From JAGMES01 sp023128035 (GTDB lineage: Bacteria; Bacillota; Halanaerobiia; DY22613), in contig DAOVRZ010000103.1 of assembly GCA_030627905.1 (NCBI GenBank), positions 1 through 20,487 on the forward strand: a stretch of 20,487 nt of DNA, in the 5' to 3' direction. The position numbers were made by a program, and so were the translations under genes. The notes beneath the pieces are model-generated. The model was not told where the DNA came from and made no database searches. It saw only the letters and a program-made list of their open reading frames with translations. This document shows positions 5,987 to 13,068 of this stretch, piece by piece (position 1 is the stretch's first letter; every line of letters starts with the position of its first letter).

Positions 5987-8900
5987 TATTGCAGTTATAG
6001 GAACTGCAGGAAAGTTTCCAAAGGCAGATAATATTGATCAGTATTGGAATAATTTAAATAATGGTGTAGACTGTATTACCCGTTGGGAAGACGAAAAAAA
6101 GGAGGCAGAACAGCAGCATTCTGGACCTCAAAAAATAAGAGCACGAGGGAGATTGAATAATATAGATAAATTTGATGCCTCCTTCTTTGGGTTTTCAAAT
6201 TATGAAGCTGAGTTATTAGACCCACAACACCGTCTTTTCATGGAATGTGCTTGGCATGCAATCGAAGATGCAGGGTATGATACTGACAGATATGATGGAA
6301 TTATTTCCATATATGCTTCTTCAGGGAGAAATACATATCTTTCTCCAGAAGAAGCAAAGACACCAGCTGAAAGGTTTCAACATTATATTACTAATGCTTC
6401 TGACTTTTTACCAACAAGAGTAGCCTATAAATTTAACTTACGGGGAGAAAGTATTAATATTCAAACAGCTTGCTCTTCATCACTAGTTTCAGTACATATG
6501 GCCTGTCAAAGTCTTTTGTCGGGAAATAGTGATATAGCCCTAGCAGGTGGATCTTATATAGATCTCACCCAACAGGATGGATATTATTATCAAAAGGGTA
6601 TGATCTTCTCCCCTAATGGTTATTGTAGACCTTTTGATCATAAGAGTAATGGACAGGTAGATGGCGATGGAGTAGGAGTTGTTGTTTTAAAAAGATTAGA
6701 AGACGCATTAGCTGATGGTGATTCTATTTATGCCGTTATTAAAGGCTCAGCTCTCAATAATGATGGTAATAATAAAGCTGGGTACACTGCACCTGCTATT
6801 TTAGGTCAGGCAGAAGTAATTGCAACGGCACTTGGAATTGCAGATGTGCCAGCAGAATCAATTAAATATGTAGAAGCTCATGCATCTGCTACACCGTTAG
6901 GTGATCCAATTGAAGTAAAAGCATTGACACATGCTTATCGATTGTTTACTGACAAGAATAATTTCTGTGCAATAAGTTCTGTAAAGAGTAATATTGGACA
7001 TTTAAACCAGGCGTCTGGTATTGCCGCTTTTATTAAAGTTGTATTATCAATTCATAAAGGAATGATTCCTGGTACTTTACATTTTGAGAAGATTAACCCT
7101 GAAATAGATATTGAAGATAGTCCATTTTATGTTTGTTCTAAAACTACTCCCTGGTTAAAAGATGCTCCAAAAAGAGCAGCGGTGAGCTCCTTTGGTATAG
7201 GTGGAACAAATGCTCATATAATCTTAGAGGAAGCCCCAGATACGTCAGATAGCTCTATTACTGATCGGCTAGTAATTATTAATCTATCTGCACGAACTCC
7301 GGATACTCTTGAGAAACAAAAAAACCAGTTGTACAATCATATAAAAAATAATAAAAAATTGAACTTAGCTGATGTAGCTTATACTTTAAATATAGGGCGA
7401 AAGGAGATGGAGTATCGTTGGGCAGCTATTGTAACTAATTATGATGAGCTGTTAGCTGCATTGGGAAGTAATAATGATACTAACAACCTATGGATAACAG
7501 AGGCTAAAATTAGTGATGAATTAAAACTCTTAGTGAGAAAATGGCTTGATAATAAAAAAGTAGATTGGATGGAATTTTACGAAGGAGAAGATAGGAAACG
7601 TATATCATTACCGACGTACCCCTTTGAACAGCAAAGATATTGGTATGAGTCTTCTCTTAATAAAACCCAGGGTCGTCGGTCAGATTCTCTGAGTGATATA
7701 AATAGAGAAAATGAGATAACTGATTGGTTTTTCTTCCCAACTTGGAAACGTTCTACCATATACTGTAATAAAAATGAAAGTATAGAAAAATATGAGAAGC
7801 AGCACTTTCTTCTATTCACAGAATTAGATAAATTCAGTAAAGAACTCGAAGATAATCTAACAAAAGCGGAGATATCTATAATAAAAGTCCTTCCAGGTAA
7901 AGAATTTGAGCAGATAGATGAAACTACATACCGTATTAATCATACTCAAATTGAAGATTATCGTCTTCTAGTTGAGACAATTAACAAAGAACAGGCTATT
8001 AATGGTGTTATCCATATGTGGAATTATACATCTTTAAATTCTGCTATACCTAAAGCAGAAGAATGGGATAAGAATCATATGAAAGGATTTATGAGCTTAT
8101 TATTTCTTACACAAGTCCTTGGGGATATCAATAAACCTTTAAAAATTTGGGTAGTAACAGCAGATGCCCAAACAGTTAAAGGTCCTAATCAAAAGTGGGA
8201 TGTAGGGAAATCATCAATTTTTGGACTATGTAAAGTTATTCCTCAGGAGTACTCTCAAATATCCCTTCAATGTGTGGATTTTAGCCATATTAAAGGTGAT
8301 GAGTACAAACTTCATACAGAACAATTTCTAAATGAATTAGTATATAACTCAAAAGATGAAGAGGTGGCCTATCGTGGTTCTGTTCGACTGGTATCTGGGT
8401 ATGATAAGATGCGTATCCCTGACCAAAAAGAGTCAGTCTTAATCCGGGAGAGAGGTACTTATATACTTACAGGTGGATTGGGGAAAATTGGCTTAAACCT
8501 TGCATTATATTTAGCTGAATCCTGTCAGGCTAATTTAGTTCTTGTTAGTCGTTCAGGCTTACCACCAGAAGAGAGTTGGTCTAATTACGATGATCCAGGT
8601 ATGAAATATTGTTTTGAAAAGATTAGTAAAATGCGAAAAGCCGGAGCAGAGGTTATGATAGGTAAAGCAGATGTTACAGATAGGTATGCAATGGAAAAAT
8701 TACTAGAAGAAGTTCATGAGACTTTTGGAGATATTCATGGTGTGGTTCATGCCGCAGGTTCTGCAAATAGTAAGGATTTTAAATTTATTCGTGAAATGAC
8801 TCCTGATATAGTAAATTATGTATTAAAAGCGAAGGTTCAGGGTTCATTATTATTAGCAGAGCTATTAGAAGACGAATTATCGTTAGACTTTGTACTCACC

Positions 8901-9641
8901 TGTTCAAGTTTATCTCCGATTCTTGGGGGAATTACCTATGCAGCATATGCATCTGCCAATCGTTTTATGGATGCATTTGTAGATTATCAACGTACTCAAG
9001 CTTTACAACCATGGATAAGTGTTAACTGGGATACTTGGCAATTTCCTTTCCAAAAAGCTGAATTTGGTGCAGCTTTATCTGATTTAGCTATAGGTCCTGA
9101 GGAAGGAAAGGTGGCTTTTTCACGTATAATTTCCTTAAATACCAGTCGTGTTGTATTATGTACGGTTTCTTTATTTGATCGTATTGCTGATGTAAAAAAA
9201 GCTTTTAAAAGTTCAACGGATTCTAGTAAAATAGGTACTTTCCAAGAAGAGGGAGCATTAGATACTGATAATGTTGAAAAGGCAGTTAGTGATATATTTA
9301 GGCAGTTCTTTAAAGATGTAGTGTTTATGGCAGATGACGATTTCTTCAGCTTAGGAGGAACCTCTCTAGAGGTATTACATCTTATTTCTGATGTTGAAAA
9401 TGAATTTGGTATTAAGATTCCATTAGATAGAGGGTTTCAGGCATTAACGCAAAAAAAATTGTCAGAACTATGTGTAGATTTAATAGAGGAGAAAACAGTT
9501 ACTGGTTCTGGTGAACAGGAGAAGCATTATCAATATGAATTAGATATTGATGATGATATTGCGATAATTATTATCAGTGAGAGTGAATATAAAAAGTCAG
9601 GCGTACCAGAGGGCGCAAAGAACTTTAAGGCTATGGGGTAA
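5976..9641 (+). CDS. AT-less type I PKS module: KS - linker - KR - ACP
   Basis: This 1221-residue protein performs one polyketide extension and ketoreduction. The ketosynthase (about 1-425) has Cys166 in TACSSSL, His302 in EAHASAT (normally EAHGTGT) and His342 in SNIGHL, so the catalytic triad is intact. Residues about 430-560 keep the post-KS flanking subdomain and the post-AT linker (LPTYPFEQQRYW) but contain no acyltransferase, as in trans-AT PKSs. WFFFPTWKRS (584-593) opens the KR structural half. The KR catalytic half has TGGLGKIG (832-839), Ser978, Tyr991 and Asn995; the LDD motif region reads ANS, so the stereochemical type is not assigned. The ACP has Ser1130 in LGGTSL. There are no DH, ER or MT domains. 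The last 50 residues form an acidic-hydrophobic tail (ELDIDDDIAIIIISESEY), a possible docking segment. ATG 5976 overlaps the AT gene by 11 bp. Confidence 0.92.
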   Translation: MENNIAVIGTAGKFPKADNIDQYWNNLNNGVDCITRWEDEKKEAEQQHSGPQKIRARGRLNNIDKFDASFFGFSNYEAELLDPQHRLFMECAWHAIEDAGYDTDRYDGIISIYASSGRNTYLSPEEAKTPAERFQHYITNASDFLPTRVAYKFNLRGESINIQTACSSSLVSVHMACQSLLSGNSDIALAGGSYIDLTQQDGYYYQKGMIFSPNGYCRPFDHKSNGQVDGDGVGVVVLKRLEDALADGDSIYAVIKGSALNNDGNNKAGYTAPAILGQAEVIATALGIADVPAESIKYVEAHASATPLGDPIEVKALTHAYRLFTDKNNFCAISSVKSNIGHLNQASGIAAFIKVVLSIHKGMIPGTLHFEKINPEIDIEDSPFYVCSKTTPWLKDAPKRAAVSSFGIGGTNAHIILEEAPDTSDSSITDRLVIINLSARTPDTLEKQKNQLYNHIKNNKKLNLADVAYTLNIGRKEMEYRWAAIVTNYDELLAALGSNNDTNNLWITEAKISDELKLLVRKWLDNKKVDWMEFYEGEDRKRISLPTYPFEQQRYWYESSLNKTQGRRSDSLSDINRENEITDWFFFPTWKRSTIYCNKNESIEKYEKQHFLLFTELDKFSKELEDNLTKAEISIIKVLPGKEFEQIDETTYRINHTQIEDYRLLVETINKEQAINGVIHMWNYTSLNSAIPKAEEWDKNHMKGFMSLLFLTQVLGDINKPLKIWVVTADAQTVKGPNQKWDVGKSSIFGLCKVIPQEYSQISLQCVDFSHIKGDEYKLHTEQFLNELVYNSKDEEVAYRGSVRLVSGYDKMRIPDQKESVLIRERGTYILTGGLGKIGLNLALYLAESCQANLVLVSRSGLPPEESWSNYDDPGMKYCFEKISKMRKAGAEVMIGKADVTDRYAMEKLLEEVHETFGDIHGVVHAAGSANSKDFKFIREMTPDIVNYVLKAKVQGSLLLAELLEDELSLDFVLTCSSLSPILGGITYAAYASANRFMDAFVDYQRTQALQPWISVNWDTWQFPFQKAEFGAALSDLAIGPEEGKVAFSRIISLNTSRVVLCTVSLFDRIADVKKAFKSSTDSSKIGTFQEEGALDTDNVEKAVSDIFRQFFKDVVFMADDDFFSLGGTSLEVLHLISDVENEFGIKIPLDRGFQALTQKKLSELCVDLIEEKTVTGSGEQEKHYQYELDIDDDIAIIIISESEYKKSGVPEGAKNFKAMG

Positions 9642-9691
9642 ACTAGATGACTGATTAAACCTTGAATAAATGTAGATAGGGAGGAAACACA

Positions 9692-12265
9692 TTGATATAT
9701 TCACCAAAAAAATTAAAAAGAAGTTTTTGGAAAGATTATCAGGAAGGCATCGAAAGTCTTCCTGAACTCCCTATGCTATATAGCTGGGAGAAAAATGAAG
9801 TCCATAATAAGGATAACGATTTAGAGCTGTTTTATGAAGATATTTCATTGAATGTAGATGATATTGCTTCCAGATATGATCTTAAACCTTATGTTGTGTT
9901 ACAAGGAGTCTGGGCACTTTTATTAAGTCGCTATAGTTATTTAAAGCAAATCTTTTTTGCTACTTTTATGGTAGAAAATCCAAAGGACGATTTATATTCC
10001 TTGCTACCTGTAATATACAATGTTAATGAAGAACTAGATCAAAAAGAATATTTTCAACAAATTGAACAAGGATTTAATAAGATACATGATGCGGAATTTA
10101 AGTTTAATACAGTATTGGTTGTAAGTTTGAAAAATGATATTTTAACTAAAGGTAAAGTTAAAAAAATTGCCGCAGATACTGGGGCTTTTTTAGTAATTGG
10201 AATAGAATATGTTGAAACTTTGCGTATTTTCGCAGCGGCACAGGGATCTGTTAATCAAATTACTGCAAAGAGTATTCTAACTCATTTTCAACAGTTACTA
10301 AAGTCCTTCATGAATTCACCAACAGCAACTATACAGGAACTAGAGATAATGAGTGAAGAAGAGAGGGGCCAGATATTAAATAAGTTTAATGATACAGCTA
10401 CAGATTATCCAGCTGACAAAAGCATTCAAGAAATATTTGAAGAGCAAGTAGTCAGACGTGGAGATAAATCGGCGATTATATTTAAAGATCAGGTAATGAC
10501 TTATAGTGAGTTGAATGACCAGGCTAATCAATTGGCCCGGGTACTTCTCCAAACTGGTGTGATGCCAAACCAGTTTGTTGGTTTGATGTTAGATAGAAGC
10601 CCACTAATGATAGTAAGTATATTAGCTATACTTAAAGCTGGAGGATGCTATGCACCAATAGATGCGGATTATCCTCAAGAACGCATTGATTATATGCTTA
10701 AATGTATGGAGCCTAGTGTAGTAATTAGCCAACACTTATTATTGGATAAATTAAAAAATTATTCATCTTCGATAATTGACTTGAGTCAATTACCAGAATC
10801 TATTAACATTATAAATAAAGATAACTTAAATGTGATTACTAGTTCTGATGATGCTGCTTATATTAATTATACTTCAGGTACAACGGGCAATCCTAAGGGG
10901 ATTGTTGTAGCCCACCGTGGGGTAGTAAGATTAGTAAAGAATACGAATTATGTGAATTTAACTGAAAATGATAATTTCCTACAGATTGCCGCAATTACAT
11001 TTGATGCAGCAACTTTTGAAATTTGGGGTGCTCTGTTAAATGGAGGACGACTGGTTATTGCTGAGAAAGAAAGAGTGCTTTCAGTTACATCGTTAGCAGA
11101 GACAATTCAAAAATACAATATTACTTCAATGTTTTTTACAAGTACTTTATTCAATCAAGTAGTTGATTCAAAACCCGAATCTCTAAAATCATTTACTAAT
11201 CTAATTGTTGGTGGAGAGGCATTAAGTTTACCCCATATTAAAAAAGCATTAGAAGTCGTTCCAGAAAATACTCTGGTAAATGGATATGGGCCAACGGAGA
11301 ATACAACATTTTCTTGTTGTCATCGTTTTAATTCTTTACCGGAGGGGGCTAGATCAATTCCACTAGGTCCACCAATTGCTAATTCTAGTGTTTATATCTT
11401 GGATAAAGAGATGCGTCCTGTACCAATTGGTGTAGTGGGAGAAATTTATCTTGGAGGAGCTGGACTTGCTAAAGGCTATTGGAAACAAGAAGAAAACACC
11501 AAAAAGGCTTTTATTCCCAACCCATTTGATGAGGATAACTCTTCTCTCCTATATAAATCTGGTGATTTAGGACGTTGGATGACCAATGGAATGATTGATT
11601 TTCAAGGGCGTTTAGATTCACAGGTGAAAATTAGGGGATTTCGAATTGAATTAGCAGAAATTGAACTAGTTATAAAATCTCATCAAGATGTTTTAGAGTG
11701 TGAAGTTGTAGTTTATCAAGATCAAATAAATAATAAGCGAATGGCAGTATATTATACAGCTATTAAAGAGGTATCAGTAGATGAAATAAGAAATTTTATG
11801 AGGCAGAAACTTCCTGAGTATATGATTCCAAGTAGAATTGTTCAAATTGAGGAATTTTCGGTTACACCACACGGGAAGATAGATAGAAATGCATTAATAG
11901 ATATTACAGAAAATAGAAACAAAGAAGCTGTGAATGAGGATAGAAAATTGCTGAAAAAAGAAATGTCATTAGAGGAAAAAATAAAATATATTTGGCAGTC
12001 AGTTTTAGGACGTGAGGTAGGATTAAAAGATAACTTCTTTGATGTAGGTGGAGATTCATTATATTTGATGCAGGTTCAAAATCAGCTTTCCGAAAAGTTA
12101 GATATAGATTTAGCTATCGCAATTTTGTTTGAGTACCCTAGTATTGAGAAATTAGCTAATCATCTCGAAGAAGGAAAAAAATCCTTATCAATTTTACAAC
12201 AAAGAGTACAAAGGAGATTAAATATTCGTAAAAATGCACAAAAGAGGAGGGGTAGGGATGATTGA
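9692..12265 (+). CDS. NRPS1: partial C domain - A (Val/Ile-like) - PCP
   Basis: This 857-residue NRPS protein should activate an amino acid as its adenylate and load it on its own carrier domain. The first about 230 residues align only with the C-terminal lobe of a condensation domain (FWKDYQEGIESLPELP onward). The N-lobe with the HHxxxDG motif is absent, so this domain should not catalyse condensation. The A domain spans about 245-735, with YTSGTTGNPKG (393-403), NGYGPTE, YKSGD, and Lys729 in HGKIDR. Specificity positions read D438 A439 F442 F481 I505 G507 G531 T539 F540, most like known Val codes (DAFWIGGTFK) and also close to Ile. The PCP (about 755-830) carries Ser789 in GGDSL, and a basic tail follows. 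The TTG start at 9692 has AGGGAGG 8 nt upstream. The protein may be a loading module, or may act in trans on another protein. Confidence 0.9.
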   Translation: MIYSPKKLKRSFWKDYQEGIESLPELPMLYSWEKNEVHNKDNDLELFYEDISLNVDDIASRYDLKPYVVLQGVWALLLSRYSYLKQIFFATFMVENPKDDLYSLLPVIYNVNEELDQKEYFQQIEQGFNKIHDAEFKFNTVLVVSLKNDILTKGKVKKIAADTGAFLVIGIEYVETLRIFAAAQGSVNQITAKSILTHFQQLLKSFMNSPTATIQELEIMSEEERGQILNKFNDTATDYPADKSIQEIFEEQVVRRGDKSAIIFKDQVMTYSELNDQANQLARVLLQTGVMPNQFVGLMLDRSPLMIVSILAILKAGGCYAPIDADYPQERIDYMLKCMEPSVVISQHLLLDKLKNYSSSIIDLSQLPESINIINKDNLNVITSSDDAAYINYTSGTTGNPKGIVVAHRGVVRLVKNTNYVNLTENDNFLQIAAITFDAATFEIWGALLNGGRLVIAEKERVLSVTSLAETIQKYNITSMFFTSTLFNQVVDSKPESLKSFTNLIVGGEALSLPHIKKALEVVPENTLVNGYGPTENTTFSCCHRFNSLPEGARSIPLGPPIANSSVYILDKEMRPVPIGVVGEIYLGGAGLAKGYWKQEENTKKAFIPNPFDEDNSSLLYKSGDLGRWMTNGMIDFQGRLDSQVKIRGFRIELAEIELVIKSHQDVLECEVVVYQDQINNKRMAVYYTAIKEVSVDEIRNFMRQKLPEYMIPSRIVQIEEFSVTPHGKIDRNALIDITENRNKEAVNEDRKLLKKEMSLEEKIKYIWQSVLGREVGLKDNFFDVGGDSLYLMQVQNQLSEKLDIDLAIAILFEYPSIEKLANHLEEGKKSLSILQQRVQRRLNIRKNAQKRRGRDD
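12244..12250 (+). promoter_or_regulatory. Ribosome binding site that sets the nucleotidyltransferase start at 12258
   Basis: GAGGAGG ends 7 nt before ATG 12258, inside the last codons of NRPS1. It supports this start over the in-frame ATG at 12234, which has no SD. It implies translational coupling to NRPS1. Confidence 0.7.
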
Positions 12266-13019
12266 TGGGATATCCAAAAAGCATTTAGAACCATTTCAAT
12301 CATCTATAGAAGTATTGGGAATTGTTTTAGTAGGTTCTGCATCAAAATCATATACCGATCTTTTATCAGATTATGATTTAGAAGTTATTGTAACAGATTC
12401 ATACTATGATACTTTAGATGATGATCAGAAGTTTTATGAAATAGAGGAAGAAAAATTAGAGTTTTTAATTTTACCCGAAAGTGATTTTTTAGCTAAAATT
12501 GATGCTTCACAGGATGTAGAGCATTGGCCTTATGAAACTTTTCAAATTATATATGATACCAATGACTACCTTGAGGAAAAATTAATAGAGATAATTTCAA
12601 TTAAACCGGAAATTCGAGAGAAACGTCTAAAGTTGCATTATTTTGAATTCTTATTTTGTGCCCAACGTATCGAACGTACATTAATGCGAGGTAATGAATT
12701 TAATGTACTCATGGTTTCAGCTAAGATGAATATGGCACTAATTAAACTACTCTTTTTACTAAACTATCGGTGGCCACCATTATTACATTGGGCAATGGAG
12801 AATCTAGAAGAGATTGATGGGATACCACAACAGTTAAAGTCGATGATGTTGGAATCTTTGCGCAAGCCAAATGCTAAGCTAGCAAAGAATCTAATTCGTG
12901 AGGTTGATGAATTGTTATTACTATCAGGAATTGAGTTTCAATTTGTCAAAACTCAGATAACAACTGAGATCTCAAGTCCTGAGTTTCGTTTAATTCGTGA
13001 TAAATATGGCGTTTTATAG
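12258..13019 (+). CDS. Nucleotidyltransferase-fold protein of unknown substrate
   Basis: The 253-residue product has the signature of the DNA polymerase beta-like nucleotidyltransferase superfamily. GSASKSY (Gly26, Ser27) is followed by SDYDLEV, with metal-binding Asp38 and Asp40. A later strand (EKLEFLIL) could supply the third carboxylate. The rest is mostly alpha-helical and resembles the helical C-terminal parts of aminoglycoside adenylyltransferase-like and DUF4037-type proteins; I cannot name the exact family. Members transfer a nucleotide, usually AMP, to a small molecule or protein. It is embedded between two NRPS genes and overlaps NRPS1 by 8 bp, so it is probably part of the pathway. 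It may be a self-resistance enzyme that adenylylates the product, or a tailoring step on a hydroxyl of the polyol part. Neither role is shown by sequence. Confidence 0.75.
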   Translation: MIDGISKKHLEPFQSSIEVLGIVLVGSASKSYTDLLSDYDLEVIVTDSYYDTLDDDQKFYEIEEEKLEFLILPESDFLAKIDASQDVEHWPYETFQIIYDTNDYLEEKLIEIISIKPEIREKRLKLHYFEFLFCAQRIERTLMRGNEFNVLMVSAKMNMALIKLLFLLNYRWPPLLHWAMENLEEIDGIPQQLKSMMLESLRKPNAKLAKNLIREVDELLLLSGIEFQFVKTQITTEISSPEFRLIRDKYGVL

Positions 13020-13056
13020 AAGTCATGTAAATTAGAATTATTGGAATCTTATACGT

Positions 13057-13063
13057 GAGGTGA
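13057..13063 (+). promoter_or_regulatory. Ribosome binding site that sets the NRPS2 start at 13069
   Basis: GAGGTGA lies 5 nt before ATG 13069. The in-frame GTG at 13060 falls within this SD, so initiation there is unlikely. Confidence 0.65.
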
Positions 13064-13068
13064 GTTCA

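Noticed and set aside
12234..12257. Longer nucleotidyltransferase start at ATG 12234
   Set aside because: There is no SD before it, and the added residues simply read through the SD of ATG 12258.
12000..12265. Epimerization or thioesterase domain after an NRPS carrier domain
   Set aside because: No E or TE motifs follow any of the three PCPs in the window; the GGDSL form in NRPS1 alone is not sufficient.
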